Source: Ricinus communis (taxonomy: Eukaryota > Streptophyta > Magnoliopsida > Malpighiales > Euphorbiaceae). From it: a stretch of 64,000 nucleotides of DNA. Where the stretch lies: assembly GCF_019578655.1 (NCBI RefSeq), contig NC_063264.1, positions 5,022,001 to 5,086,000 on the forward strand. The letters are read 5' to 3'. The notes beneath the pieces were generated by a model, which made no database searches, was not told the DNA's origin, and saw only the letters and a list, made by a program, of their open reading frames with translations. This document shows positions 38,001 to 52,400 of this stretch, in pieces (position 1 is the first letter of the stretch; every line of letters starts with the position of its first letter). A program made the position numbers and the translations under genes.

Positions 38001-41000
38001 TATATGTGAGACAATTATTCATGGTGGATTCTAGCAACATTTGACAATTATTTTCTTAATTGCCAATTTCGAGAAATTAGAATTTATTTCATTTTCTATA
38101 AGGAAAGGGTTATTCATAACAAGTCTGTTTATAGGCCTAATTGAAAAGTTCCACTGTTTTTCACTTTCTTTTTGCATAACTTTGGTGTTTGTCAAGATCT
38201 TCCTGTTTGTGGTGGTCTTTTGGTCTCTTTTTCATATCTCAAACGCATCAATCTTGTCCAAGCTACTGCCTACCTTTTTTTATGCTGAGTTAATACTACA
38301 AACATTATTCTTAAAGCATCTCTTGTATGATCATGCTTTTGTAGGAGATTGCAAATATGACAGAATTTCTTCTTCTCTTTGTGGTCCAACATCTTGTTCA
38401 GGGACCATCCACTGCTGCTTGTTGGTTAATTATTATTTGCCAAATATGTTTCGTGTGATGAAGTTTTGAGCATCACAAACTTCCTATGCCTAGGAACTTG
38501 CATATGATGGCTTAAAATAATGAAGGCCATGAAAGTAAATGTTTGTTCCAATGCCATGAAATTGATACAATTGTAGTGATTTGCTTCACTGCTAAATTTT
38601 GGAAAGCAAGAAAAGAACTGTGATAGGAGTCTCCAGTAGAATGGAATTCCACCTTTTTTAAGGTAGTAGGAACTGCTCTTTGACATGCACGATTGTGAAA
38701 ACTTTTCATCTGCAGCTCTCCTGATGACCAATTATGCAGTTTGCCAGATGCCCTTAACCAACATAGTGTCTTATCCAATTTGTAGTTCTTAAATGTTACA
38801 TGTGTGCTTTGCCTACAGTTACATTATGTTAGCTCTTTAGGATAAGTATACTGCCTACAGTGGTCTTCTTGTCAAAATTATATTTCTTCACATGAAGGAA
38901 AAGCAAAAAGTCGACATCTCTTCCTTTTCCTGTTTATTTTTGGGACTTTATTTCCTCTTTTTGTGCCCAAAACTTTGATAATATTTCTATATTTCATACA
39001 TCATGTTTCAACATGGATAGAGGAGTGGCTAACTTGTATGCACAACCATAATGCCTGATGCATGGAGGTTCTCTGAATTTAAGGTAACAGTTCTGCTTCT
39101 TGTGCATTTTTCTTGCCCTGCGGTGCACGTTTTGTTGATTACATGCTGTTTAATGTTCTATTTTTGCATGGTTATTGTATCAACGAGCAATCTCACTAAA
39201 ATTTTGGTTGTTTTTAGATTGCATTCTGTTGTGCATGTGTAACCTTGTCTTATTTTCATATTTTGTGATTTTGCAGAAGATGTGGCAATTTGTGCATAGG
39301 GAAGCTAGATGAGAAGGGATAAGGTCCTCAGAAAATAATGGCTGTTATAGAGGGAAACAAAAAAGACCAGGATTATAGACAATTAGTAAGCACAACAATT
39401 ATGGTGAACCAGTAATGGTCAATCATGTTGGCGAAGTCTATTGGAGAACGGGGAACTTCTGGTTGAGATTTATAAAATTCAATGATTGTTTACCATGAGT
39501 CCTTTCTTAGTTGTATAAGGATGGATCTTGCTGTGTTATGTTTTCTTTAAATTGAATGATATGATCATGTTGTTTGAGTCATACATGGTCTTTTCCTTCT
39601 CCACAAGATAGTGCTTTGGGAAACAGTGCTATGAGAAAATTGGTCAGGGCAAGATGTTATAGGAGCAAGATACAATATACTTTGAGTGGTATGTAAATGT
39701 TTTATAGCATGCAAAGACTTCACTTTTGTGCTGTAAATTGCACTGCTCTCAGCTTATGAAGGAAGTTCTTTTTATGTTAGGGACTTTCAGTGCTCTCATG
39801 TTTTGCAGATACATTCATTAATAGCTTAGTTCAGTAAAATTTAGACTTCCAACTGAGTCCCATTTTATCCAATATTTCTTATTGCTGGCTACCTACTGAT
39901 GAGGTTTCAGGTTAAGTATAAAACTTCTAGTGAAATTGAAGAAGAAAAAAAGTGGTGGAGGATTCCCCTTGTTTCAGAATTTCTTCGGAGAAATGGTTTT
40001 GATTCTGCATTGAAAGTGGTCTCTGGCTCTGAGAGTGTTCCAGCACGTCAATTCGTAGAATATGCTTTTGGCCAATTGAAGTCATTCAATGATGCATACC
40101 TTGCCAAGGATCGATTTTCAAACAATAATGGCTCAGAAGTTGCAAGCAATTCCAACAATTCTATAGCATCAGAAAACATTTCAGGATCTTCTTTGGATAA
40201 CCAAAGTTGCAGTGGAGAAAGCCCTTCACAGATAGAGAAAGTTTCAGAAGCCTCTTTGGATAATACAAATGGCGGGGAAGAAAGTAATTTAGAGTTGTCC
40301 CACACTGATAATGGTGGCTTAGTCAGTCATGCGGCGGAATTGGTGACAAAAGCTGGTGGGAGTATGCAATCAGATAAACAATTTTGGAAGAACTTAGCTG
40401 AAGTTGTTAACCGAAGTGTTGTTCAGAAACTCGGTCTCCCTGTTTCTATGGAATTAAAGTGGGATGGGTTTGACTTATTGAACAAGATTGGGTTGCAGTC
40501 ACAAATGATCGCTGAAGCAGGTTATATTGAATCAGGACTTGCAACGTGTGAAGATCAGGGTATTGACGGTGATAAAAGTGGCCTGCCATCCATTAGCACA
40601 ATTCAGTCTTCACTTCCAGATATAAAAAAGGCAACAGAGGATTTATTAAAGCAAACTGATTCTGTTTTAGGGGCACTGATGGTTTTGACAGCAACAGTTT
40701 CTAAATTAAATAAAGAAGCACGGATCTCTGGAACGAGTTCTTCTGAGAGTGAGAAATCTATTAGCTCACTGGATGTGCCTGCATTGGATGAGAAGAAAGC
40801 TGAGGAGATGAGAGCACTATTTTCAACTGCAGAGAGTGCGATGGAGGCTTGGGCAATGCTTGCTACTTCACTGGGCCATCCAAGTTTCGTTAAGTCTGAA
40901 TTTGAGAAACTATGCTTTTTAGATAATGCATCCACAGATACACAGGTAAGCTTTTAGATTAGAAGAAAAAGAAGAATATTATATTGATTTTTTGTGGTAA

Positions 41001-44000
41001 AACACCAGAAGATTGTGTTTGGTCGATCATTAAGTTATTGGAAGCAACAGGTTGCAATTTGGCGTGATTCTGCACGAAAAAGATTAGTTGTTGCTTTCAG
41101 GGGGACAGAACAAGTATGTCATTTCTACTTACTGATCTCTAGGTGACATGTCATTAGCTATCTATTAGAAATGCTTATGGGCTGGTTTTTTTTTTTTTTC
41201 AGTCAAAATGGAAGGACTTGCGAACTGATTTAATGCTAGCTCCTGCTGGGTAATGCCAAATATCTAGCTCATCCTCATTGCCTTGTTCATATATGTGGTT
41301 TCTTTTACTTTCGGGATTTTGTTTTTCTTTTTACATCTTACTGGTTTTTTTACTTTTGTGAAATTGGTGCTTTACTGGATTTGTGCCCATATAATTTGAT
41401 TTGGAAGTGAAAATTTCTCAATAGGTGTGACGGATATCCTTTGTCAAATTAAAAGAAAAATGTAAATGTGATTAGCTTTCAAACAGGCAATATCTGATAA
41501 TGTAATGGCATAGAGTTACCTTCTAGTAATTGATGAATGCAATTATTATGTTTCATTAAAATTGTCAAATTCATTGCAACAGGCGTATTACATCTAACCC
41601 ATTATTTTTCCTTTATGTTGTATGGTTATTCACTTGGGTTCTGGAAGTAATTCAACTTCTGTCTTTCCTCATTATTTTGTTTACTCATCTATCCATATTA
41701 TTTTTCTTTTCTAATGCTGACTTCTATTAATCTTCTATAGCCTAAATCCTGAAAGGCTTGGTGGAGATTTCAAGCAAGAAGTTCAGGTATGCACACACCA
41801 AATTGGTTGTTATTTGTATGGGATATACAATGTGCACTGTTGCCAAAGTATATGATATAGTTGATACTGCTGTAACTTGATCAGGTTCATAGTGGTTTTT
41901 TAAGTGCATATGATTCGGTCAGGATAAGGATCATCTCCACCATTAAACTGGCAATTGGTTATATGTAAGTTGTACTTCTCATCCTTCTTTACTATCTTTA
42001 CTCATGCATGAACTAAGCGTCCATGATGGATAAGGAAAATGATTTGAGTAAACCCCTATAACTTTTTGGTAGAATCATCTAGCTTCTGTTTTACCTGGGG
42101 ATTTGTCTCATTCTGTTGTATTAATGTGCTATATGAATCGACTCGCCACTTTTGCTGAGGTATTTTTATTGACATAAACACAACAAGGTTACATGTATGA
42201 AATCTGTGCCAATGACTGCAAAAATTTTGGATGCTGCATGCACATGCGCTCACTCTGAAGGAGAGAAGGTATGATAGAGATCCGGTTCAAGAAAGAGAAA
42301 GCATAAAATATAGATACACAAAAGGCGGGTGCAAATCTATTTCTCAAACTTCACAACATGAGAACTCCACTGGAATCATTCTGGAGTGTGCTAGTATCGG
42401 ATTTGTAATATGTGATCCTTTCTTATATAAATATGAGGTTCTTACCTTTCTGGATGAGTTAGCTTGTAATTGCATTTTTTCAATGCTTAGACCTTTTGGT
42501 TTTAAAGTGGATCCTTTTTTATAAGTTATGTTGTTTGAATAACATCTAATGGACTCAAAGGAGTACTGATGCATTTCTCTCTACGATAGTAGATTACCTT
42601 CAAATGTCAACTTATCAGTTAATTTATTTCCGTTTTTGTTTTGCTGACAGTGATGATGGAGCTGAACCACCAGTTAAATGGCATGTTTATGTTACAGGTC
42701 ATAGTTTGGGTGGTGCATTAGCCACCCTCCTTGCTCTTGAACTTTCATCAAGTCAGCTATCAAAGTGAGTTTTTTCTTCCTCCATTTAGGTACTAAATGT
42801 CGGCAAGTACCCTGCAACTGCAAGCAAGCAGTTTTTTACAATGTATCCAATGTATGTATTGACCTCTATTCATTGTGTGCCTCAGGCGTGGTGCAATTTC
42901 AGTGACTATGTATAACTTTGGATCTCCTAGAGTTGGTAACAGAAGATTTGCAGAACTTTATAATCAGGTAATAGAAAATTTTATTATTAAAGTGATGCCA
43001 TTCATTTGGAATACAATTTAGGATTCTATCAGTACTCTTCACTTCTTCTTATGAGATTTGTTCATAAATTTTAAGGATCAACCATTCCAATTTGTAGAAG
43101 GTTGAAAATTGCTAGGAATATAAGTTGTTTTTTTTTTTTTTCTTTTTTTCTCCTAGTTTACAATAAGGTTCACTAATTCCATCCATGTTTCTCCTATAAA
43201 TTTTCACAATCCGTATCTGACACAATCAATATACCAAAACATATGTTGAATCCTGAAGCTTGAATCTTAGGCTAACCTACATTATAGTCTTCAAATAAAT
43301 AAGCAATGCTTGATATATCCCTCTATGAATCATATAATCAAACTAATTGTGCAGTAGTCTGGATGTGCAACTTCAGCCTTTGTCTCTATAGATCACTATC
43401 CACTCCTGTCAAAAATCTTATTTTTGTCCTTCAATCAACCCGATTATGATATTGAACAACATAGATAGACATCACTTGGATGCAAGAACCTTGTGTATTG
43501 CTCGGCTTTTAGTTTAGCACGTGCATTTGTGTGTACAATTTTAATTACGAATGCTTAGCTCAGTTAGGGTTCTTGTTATCTGGAGCTCTGAAATTATTGT
43601 TGGGAGTGTTTGATAAACTTTTAATGCTCACTGTTGCAGAAAGTTAAAGACACTTGGAGAGTTGTGAACCACAGAGATATCATACCAACAGTTCCTCGCT
43701 TGATGGGATATTGCCATGTGGCTCGGCCTGTTTATCTAGCAGCTGGAGAACTAAAAGATGCTTTGGTGAGTTGCTTTTCATACAACCAATATTCTATGAA
43801 TGTCAAAAGGTTGTGAAATTTACTTGGTGCTGAATGAGTAATCTTCTTGATGTTCACTTTGAATGTACCATTCACCTCTACACTCTCTCTTCTGTGGATT
43901 GGGGAGATGGTTTCCTCCTTAGGTTGCAATGCCTTCAAATGAAGCTAATTCCTTAACTTATAGCATTATGCAAAGACTTTGGATCAATCAATATCATTTA

Positions 44001-46634
44001 TGATAATAACTCAACTGCCTTTGTATATTTGAAAACTCTATGCAGCTTTACTGTTGCTTCCAGGCATTTATTTAGAAATACTGCACCAACCATGCATCAG
44101 GCTAATTTTTTTCCCTTGGATCCTGAAATAATTGAAACATTTCAAGAAACAATTCTTTTACATTTAATCTTGCTTTTTCTTCAAGTTGTTGCAAGCTCTT
44201 GTGGAGCTGCATCATTCATCAAAATCTTCAAGTTATTATTTTGCAAGTTAAAGAGGACTAGTAGTTTGCATCTTCTTGTAAACTGATTTTGGTGTTTGGT
44301 TTAAATTTTCCTTTCTCTTTCTGGGTTAGCATGTTGGAACTATAGCTTATTAAATTGTATAAGTTTATTATCACAATAGATATATAGACCAAGTCTGTGC
44401 GAAACAATCAGAGTGGGATTTTTCTTCGTAACACTGATTTTCTTACTTCAATTGACATTACCGGGCACATCTTAAAATATGCAGCAACATGGTATAGAGG
44501 CTGGACAACAAATGATGATTGCAATATATGTAGTTCCATTTCCAAATTAGTTTCTGACTGCAGCTAGTTATTGGTTTGTTAAAATTTTTCCACTCAGGAA
44601 AATCTGGAGCTTTCAACAGATGGTTACCAAGTCGATGTGATTGCAGAATCGACACCAGAGGTTCTTGTCCAAGAATTTGTACGTTTCTTGTGCTTACTTG
44701 TACTTTTGTTCCTTTTAAGTTCCAATATTTACGATTATTGATATGATTAACCCAGATGGTAAGTGTAAGAAATACAAAGCAAATAGAATCCTGTTATAAT
44801 TAGTTTCTCATTTAGGACCCAATGTGTAAGTTTTTGCTGTGGTACAGCTTTTGTGATTTAGTATAAATATAATGGTATAGGATATAGTGAGGAGAGTCAT
44901 AGCAAATATATTGGAGTTAAATAGAACTTTGGAACAGTGAGAATCCCCACAAAATTATTTGAGTTGTTTTCTTAATGAACCGAATATTGAGGTTCTGATG
45001 CCAGAGCATGTTGTTGGATTCTTTCCTCATTTGTCCTTAATTAATTTGTTTTGTGTGCGCTATAGATAGAAATTAGCGCTTCTGCTAGCAGACTCTTAAA
45101 ATTCATGGTCTCATCTACTGATGGCACGGTCTCTTTCAATTCTGCCCATAAGCAGACATAAGAACATCATGCTACCCTAGGGTTAAACCCTGCATACAAT
45201 TGGTCGTGCATGTGATGATGAAAAAAGGGAATATATATATATATATATATAGGAATATTTAAAAGCCTTGATGTAAAAGTAAGAACAATAATGATGATTA
45301 TGAATGTTTAAGCAGATGTTTGTATACCGCTTGACAGGTCACAAGAAATGCTAATATATACAACTGTTTCAGTTGTCAATGACAATCTGTCTACTGATGT
45401 TTAATGGGGCATAGTCCAGAAGGGTAGCTCGATTTGATGCCTTGTTTGAATGAAGTAGAGGTTTATAATTAATACGAGAAATATGAAGCTTGGTTTGTGT
45501 AGAAGAAGTTGACATCCAGTACGATCAATGTCTTGGTAATGGGAATACCGTGGGGCATAGTACGATCAGTTGTCGATGACAATCTGTCTATTGATGTTTA
45601 CTGTCTACAATTTTACTGTAGTGACAGTAAAAAGAATAAATACAAGTAAACTAACTAATAATTGTCCAATCTGACCGGTTTTCTTAAGAAAACTAGTTTC
45701 TCTATAGAGGAAGTTACCATGTTCAGATATGTTGTTGAACTTTACTTTTCTTATCACATTTTAAATACAATAACAGGGTAGGTATCTCATTGTCCAAGAA
45801 GTTACTTCCTTGGAACTGTAATTTGTTTGTAGCATTTGATCTATTTCCTGTGATTTATCTCCTTCCCAAAAAAATCGATTTTCTCAAATTGATAGAAGAG
45901 AAGGTGTCATGTGCATACTTTTCTTTCATTGGTGTTCCAATATAATGTCAAATGATCAAAATGCCTAGCATAGATAGAGAACAATCTTATCCTTTCATCG
46001 TGATCTCTAGGAACTTGAAATTTTTACCATGATATGTACTTTGACATTACACATGTGCATTACAATTTTTCTTTTAAAACTTCAAATGCATGACTTGTTA
46101 GATTATTGTATATTACTTTGTTGTTTCTTTTCTTAAATAGTACCTAAACCACTGGCACCCTTTTCCCTATATGCTTATATTTACTTGAGATTAATTTCTG
46201 TCATTGATGAGTATGATTGCAAACATTTTATACAGATGAAAGGAGAGAAGGAGCTTATTGAAAAGATATTGCAAACTGAAATCAATATATTCCGGGCTCT
46301 TCGAGATGGTACTGCACTTATGCAGCATATGGAGGATTTCTATTACATTACATTGCTCGAGGTAAATGTCATCTAGTTTCTGAGCACAAATTATATCAGT
46401 GGACTCTTCTCTCTCTTTAGTTTCCTCCATGGTTACTGTTACAAGTGTAGCAATAATTTGCTTTCGTTGGAGGTTCATTGGGGGATTAAACTGAAATATG
46501 ATGTGCGTTCCCACAAGCTACCTAAGAAAAAACTATTAAAATGTATTGTGGCTTTTCTCCAGAGTGTAAGATCGAATTACCAGACTGCCAGGAGGCAAGA
46601 AAGCAATGAACAGGATAGGATATCGATCAGCTAA
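35017..46634 (+). CDS. C2-domain class 3 lipase (plastid-targeted triacylglycerol lipase/phospholipase A1-like), 18 exons
   Basis: Exons: 35017-35337, 35669-35727, 35915-35996, 36119-36186, 36985-37054, 37461-37542, 37796-37860, 39911-40945, 41051-41113, 41203-41249, 41741-41786, 41885-41964, 42651-42764, 42886-42967, 43640-43765, 44598-44678, 46236-46361, 46563-46634. They sum to 2619 nt, encoding 872 aa. Residues 1-70 are Ser/Arg/Phe-rich, like a transit peptide. A C2 domain covers about 122-255 (GLDLPAMDPWGTSDPYVIM; PTWNEDFTFNI), expected to give Ca2+/lipid membrane docking. Exon 8 (residues 250-594) is a long variable linker. The alpha/beta-hydrolase lipase_3 domain spans about 595-850, with nucleophile Ser691 in TGHSLGGA, likely Asp751 in NHRDIIPTVP and likely His838 in QHMEDFYY. 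Arabidopsis AT4G13550 has this architecture (recalled). Substrate is not known from sequence. Exon 7 could also end at 37854. Confidence 0.9.
45231..45251. repeat. (AT)n microsatellite in a lipase intron
   Basis: An uninterrupted AT run within the 1.6 kb intron between exons 16 and 17 of the lipase gene. Confidence 0.9.
45369..45600 (+). repeat. duplicated 35 bp segment in lipase intron 16
   Basis: Positions 45369-45403 and 45566-45600 are identical except for two transitions. An 11-mer TGGGGCATAGT also occurs after the first copy (45405-45415) and before the second (45551-45561), so the flanking order is rearranged. This suggests a local duplication followed by rearrangement. Confidence 0.8.
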
Positions 46635-48289
46635 GAAGATAGCACATCTGAACGCCAGTAGCTGGAGCCTTGTCCGTATATCTTTCCAACAGTTCCTTTT
46701 TTATTTGTTCTTCTCTTTTGAGAAGACTATTTACTGTAGTTATTACAGAACACTTTTGCACTTGTCAGGCAAGCTATACATAAAGTCCTGTAGGATTATA
46801 ATGGAAAGAATACTTGTACAGGCATACGAGGGAAACAAAAAATTGCACAGGACATTCTGGGGCGGTGCTATTGCTGCACCCTATTTTGTTAAGACCAAAT
46901 AGAAATACTATCTTACCATCATTAAAAGAAATTATTAACTCATATATCTTTAGCACCATGATTAAATTGTAATATTCTTTTACATGCTTTAATAGAGAAA
47001 ATAATCTTTTGGTTTGTCTTTAAAAGATTTTATTTGCTCAAATTATATATTTGATATTAAAAATAAATAATAATTATATTTAGTTTAATTAGTGGATATC
47101 CATATAGACCTGCGGGTCTTGGTCTCATTGTCTCTTAATAATGTATCCCTACCACTGCATTTCAGCTATAAGCCTAAGAGAGAATTCGTTTTCTCCATTA
47201 TTGTGTCCCATAAAAGCTTTTTTTTTTTTTTTTTTGTGATTTGGATTCTGTAACAAAAATAAAGTCATTTATTGAAAGTTTCTACCGTTGGATATCCTGA
47301 TAAAATGTCTCTGTAATTGTGGAAATAGGAAAGTGCAAATTAAACAATCGAAATAGAAAGCAAATTCTTGAATCCTTTAGATGGCCTACTCTGAGATTAA
47401 ATGTATGTATCCTCTAACTACTCTCTTTTTTGGTAGTGACTGACCCAACTGTAAAATCACTTCCAAAATAGAAAATGGTTTCAGAATACATTTAATTTCA
47501 AAGTTGGTCACCTAATTTTCAAGATGATGACCAGACATATTTATCACATATCTCCTTACAGAATCTGCACTGATTTTTTGAAACCAGGGAAAAAGAAGAA
47601 GAAGAAGAAGCACGGTCTCTTCTCTTGTACTTAAAGTCGTATTAGAGGTGGGCAAGATATGATGTGAGCTTACAAATCCCAACTTTGGAAAAGAAAAAAT
47701 AAGTTCATTAAAAACTGGGTTCTAGTGTTTAAAGTGGCACTGAACAGACAGGGTCTTGGCATTACTATTTTCAGACTTCTTATAAAGGAGCTATATATTT
47801 TAGGAAAGCCTTTTCAAGAGACTTGTATACATAGGACTTGAGTTACAGTTTGAAGGAGAAGATTAAGGTTAAAACGATGGTTCTGAAAGAGAAATATTGT
47901 AGTAGCATTGCAGTGGCAAAGAACAAGAACTTACTTTGGCACGTTTTTAGAAACTTCTCTGGTGAAGCACAATTTTATGGGACCATGGATAACATTTATC
48001 GATATGAGGTTAGGTCAACTAGAAGCATAGCTAGGGATGGGGAGGAGAAGCAAATTTATTAACCTAGGTCTGTCTTTCATGGGTGCCCCACTTTTTCTTC
48101 TTCTTTTCCTTCTTACGAAGAGTATTGCATCTCATATTATTTATTCTAGACAAGACAATATTTCTTGTAGTTGGTGCATTCTTTGACTATCAAGCAATTA
48201 TGGGTATGCAAAGTTGCAAGTTTATACTGTCCTGAACTTTAATTCATACAACCTACCAGAAGATAGAACTCTCAATATTACATGAAAAG
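46635..48289. other. convergent intergenic region
   Basis: Lies between the lipase and coiled-coil genes, which converge. It should hold both 3' UTRs. A T-tract occurs at about 47218-47235 and a (GAA)n run near 47595. The ORF within 47838-48062 (inner ATG at 47877) encodes about 60 residues with no family I recognise and is not called. Confidence 0.5.
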
Positions 48290-49445
48290 CTATGCTTTTC
48301 TAGCCTGTTTCACAAGTACTGCCAACTTGGGTTTGCTAGGAGGGTAACTTGGTGAGTTCTTACTGCTCATGATTCTCAAGCTTTGCCTCAGTATATCAAC
48401 CTCTCTTGCTCTCTTGTACTCTTCATGCTCCACTAAAGCTAATCTTGCTTTTAGCTCCTCAATTGTTTCATCCTTTGCTTTCACTTCCATCTTTAGCTCT
48501 TCAATCATTTCTTCCTCCTCTGCTTTCCAATACAGTCCATCTCCTACAAAAGTAATTAATACCAAATTGCAAGGATATGCCATTAATTAGAAACTTGACC
48601 TTGTTCTGTACTAGCACAAAAAAACTCATTGAACTTGTTTGTATGATCTTTTAGCTATTCATTAAACCTTGTTCACTAGATTCTAAAATGCCCATCTGGC
48701 TAATGCCTGCCAATCAGAATGTGAATGTGCAAAGAAAGAGATAATAACTTAAACCCGAAATCTTTCTGCTATTGAGATGACAATATGACATGAAATAAAG
48801 TGGATCAATAGAGCATGTTCAGTGTCCTCTAGTAATAATTTTGTGCAGAAATGATGCATACATGTACTTGTGCATGCATATGTCCAACGTAGCCTCCTTT
48901 TTCTATGACTGTATCTGAAAATATATGTGAATTCATGCGTGTAAGAAAAGATAAGAAAGAGATGCACCACGATGAGTTCTTTGAATGAGATCATCAAGCT
49001 CAGTCTTGATGGCAAGATACAGTTTCTTCCACTTATCTACAGCTTCATCTCTCCACACTCTCTCTTCCCTCATTTGCTCCACCAAGAAGCTAGAAGCAGT
49101 AACAGTAGCAGCAGTATTCCCTGATAATGAAAATAGCCAATTTTTCTCATCTTTCTCTCCAACAAAGGATCCGTCTTCCATTCCTCTAATCATTTCTTCC
49201 TTCTCTTCTAACATCTTTTTCAGTCTCTTCACTTCCTCTTTAAGCTTCTTCCTTTCTTGCTTCCATTCACCTTCTTTAAACGCAAACACCATCATGTCTC
49301 TCTCATAAGCTCTATTCTCTTTCTCTCTCTCACACAGTATGGCTTTGATTTCCCCTTGAAGAAGCCTTACTTTTTCTGCTAGACCTCTCAGATCTTTCTC
49401 ACATTGATTGCTGTAGCTCTTTTTCTTGGCACCAAAACAATCCAT
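48290..49445 (-). CDS. plant-specific coiled-coil protein, two exons
   Basis: Exons 49445-48968 and 48543-48290 join in matching phase to give 243 aa. The protein starts MDCFGAKKKSYSNQC and is dominated by charged heptad-like stretches: residues 15-100 (LRGLAEKVRLLQGEI, then ERKKLKEEVKRLKKMLEEKE) and 165-215 (EEMIEELKMEVKAKDETIEE). A Ser/Thr-rich linker (NTAATVTASSF) separates the coils, and the tail is basic (KPKLAVLVKQARKA). There is no signal peptide, membrane segment or catalytic motif. It likely acts as a structural or scaffolding protein. It might match the Arabidopsis golgin-like gene AT4G13540, which in memory lies next to the C2-lipase AT4G13550; this is unverified. Residue 2 is Asp, so N-myristoylation at Gly2 is excluded. 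Confidence 0.8.
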
Positions 49446-52400
49446 AACTAGGTTTTTCTTTTCTTTTGCTCTTCCTCACTTTTTGCCTCCTTTCTTGAAA
49501 ATAGCGATATATCACTCTTAAGCTACTAGCAGTGGAGATAAATCTTTCTTTCTTAATTACAGCTTGATATAAAGAAAAGAAAGAGGAGAAAGAGACAGAG
49601 ATATGGTGGGGTTTTGGGTTAGCCAGAAAAGAAGTGTGTGAATAACATAAATTCTCTGCAGAGGCTCCTAAGAGCTGCCCATCAAAATCAAATATATATC
49701 TCTCTAGAAATTGAATTATTGAAGTGATATATAGCAAAAAAAGATTATTCATAAACCCGTGAAGAGGACTGTCTATGTCTAATGTCTAATTTATACACAA
49801 AAAAGTGATGTGCACAAGAAATGTAAGGAAATATATGGACATATATTCTGCCTATTCACATGCATTATTTTTGGAGGACCAACATAGAATGAGAGATGCA
49901 TATAGAATTCACAATCCAATTATTAACCTATATAATGACATCTTTAAATTGGTAGTGCCTTCTTTTCAAGGGCAGTATGCATAATTATAACTTGGTACTT
50001 GAGCATATTTTACACACTATGATGGCCCTAGCTATCCTAATTAATATGGAGAATAAAACGTTTCCATTATTTGCAATTCCCAATTATTCTATGTATTTGT
50101 GTGTCTGTATATATATATATCTATACATATGTAATCATTTGAAAGTATAACTGGATACTCAAGTTCATTGTGGAATACTTGGTTTGTAAATAAAAAATAA
50201 AATAAAATAGTCCATTGTCGGTGGTGCAAGAATGAGAGGCCAAGTTTGTATCATGGCTGTAATTTCAAGTGCCAAAACTTACTGATCTTTCTAGAATGGA
50301 TGTGAACTAGTAATTGCTAATTATAGAATGACTTGTAGCAATGATAATGTCAATAATTGTTAATAAAGGTTTATTAAAAGCTAATAAATGCAAGTCTCTT
50401 GGTCAATGTCAGTGTTTATTTAGTGGGTGACAGCATTGAATTCTTTCTACATTGGATACTATTTATTTGGACGCTCTACTGAGAAATGGCAAATGTAGTT
50501 TTGGTTGTTTTAGAATGGCAATTCTCATTTATAGAGAAGTTGAAATTGTCTCCATGGTAGTTACTTGTCTAGTTAGAGAACTATGGCAACTGCCATTCCG
50601 GTTTGAAGTGACAAATGCTTTGTGTCTTTTCTTCTTTATAATTTGGTGGGTAGAATGCCCTTATTATTGTGGTAAAATCTTGATTATACTACTTTTTGTA
50701 ATACCCCCTTTTTTTATAGATGGTAAGAGTAGAATTCTTGTTAATTTTCTGTATTAAGAGAAAGATATTCAACTATATATTAGACTATTAGCATAATAAT
50801 TTAGTCTGTTCCCTGTGTAAATCATAAAAAGGGAAAAAAAGAAAAAAAGGGTTATTATCATATCAACTAAGCTTTATTTATGGATCTTAGATATGTGATG
50901 TTATATTACTGAACCTTATATAGGGTGGGGAAAAAAGATGTTTTATTATATACCCATATAACACATCTTTCTGCTCATTCTACTTAAACAAACAAACTGT
51001 AGTCCTGCCAAAAAATCAATTAATTTGTCTCATATTCTGTTTGTTACCAAACACTACTTACACACACCCTCTATCTAATATAAAGAGAATATCAATGAAG
51101 TTTATATAAAAAAAAAAATTGCAGTACTCCAAATCTTTGGCCTATATACCCAATGGCAAAAGAGAGAGAAGAAGATGTTACAATAAAACAATTACATCCT
51201 TTGCAAAATCCAATGTTGCTGTGACTATAAAGACACATTTAGAGCATATTCACTTCTTCTATGCAATCTAAACATATAAATAATCTGTTCCAAGTATATA
51301 AAAATATAATATAATATAATATATACAAAACAAAATGTATCTTATCTAGAAGGCATCTTTGTACAATATTGCCTAATAGCTTAATTGACATTACTACATA
51401 CGTACAAAAATACATTTATAGCTACAATAATATACAAAGTCCTTGGATTCTCTGGCTTGAAAAAGACTTGCAGCTTACAGTGCTTTGGAATTTAACCAAG
51501 AATTGCTACCATATAATTGTGTAAAAATGGTGTGGTGGGGTTGGTTCGGGGGGGTCCATCTTCATTAAATTTGCACCAATAATTTTGTTATTTTTCATGT
51601 AACAATGGGTTATAGTAATGGGTTGATGGTACTTACTAAATTTATGCAATGCAAATTCAGTGAATTATTATATCTTTTGATGATTATTTTGCATGTATTA
51701 TGGGATTTTGGTGCCTTATATGTGTGTGTATATATATATATGAGAGGCTTTTTTTAGCATACCATCTACTTTCACCATTAAGAGCTAATCTGTCCCCATC
51801 CATTTTTAGGATATGGAGGACCTCATAGCAATGACAAAACCTTTTAAAATACCCTAATGACTACAGATGATTTTTATAATTTTTATTTTTTATTTTTTGA
51901 AACTCTTTGAATTATCAATAGATTTTGTGAATGAATAATTGAGGTTGTAATAATTATAATGAATAGTTGAGGTTGTAAATATTTTTATAATTTACTTTTC
52001 AAAATATAATTTTAATATTGCATGCTAAAAGCTATGCACCCATAACCATAAAGGCTCGCAATCTGACTCCATTTCTAATATTTCATGCTAAAAGTTTCAC
52101 TTCACACGTACATTTTTCTTCATGTACAAATGAATTCAAATAATATCAAATATAAATGATCAGAAACCACATTATACTTATATATATTTAATATATAAGA
52201 GTTATTTTAATAGAAATGAGTAGGCTGTTTTAATGGAGATTACATATATTTTACTTTACTCATTGCTTAATAAACTATATCTTATTTTCATACAATAATT
52301 CAAGGGAATAATAGAAGCCAACCTCCATATATGACTTTTCTATTTTAATATGCTAAAGTCATTGGTATTCTTCATTTCATTATTATGTATCAAATTCAAA

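Noticed and set aside
37861..39910. Nested gene in the 2 kb lipase intron
   Set aside because: Only short ORFs on both strands, none with domains or splice continuity.
47838..48062. Possible small gene between lipase and coiled-coil genes
   Set aside because: ORF starts at TTG; the inner ATG gives about 60 residues with no family or promoter support.
51530..51570. G-rich run as a possible G-quadruplex
   Set aside because: The G tracts are irregular and too few of adequate length for a convincing four-tract motif.
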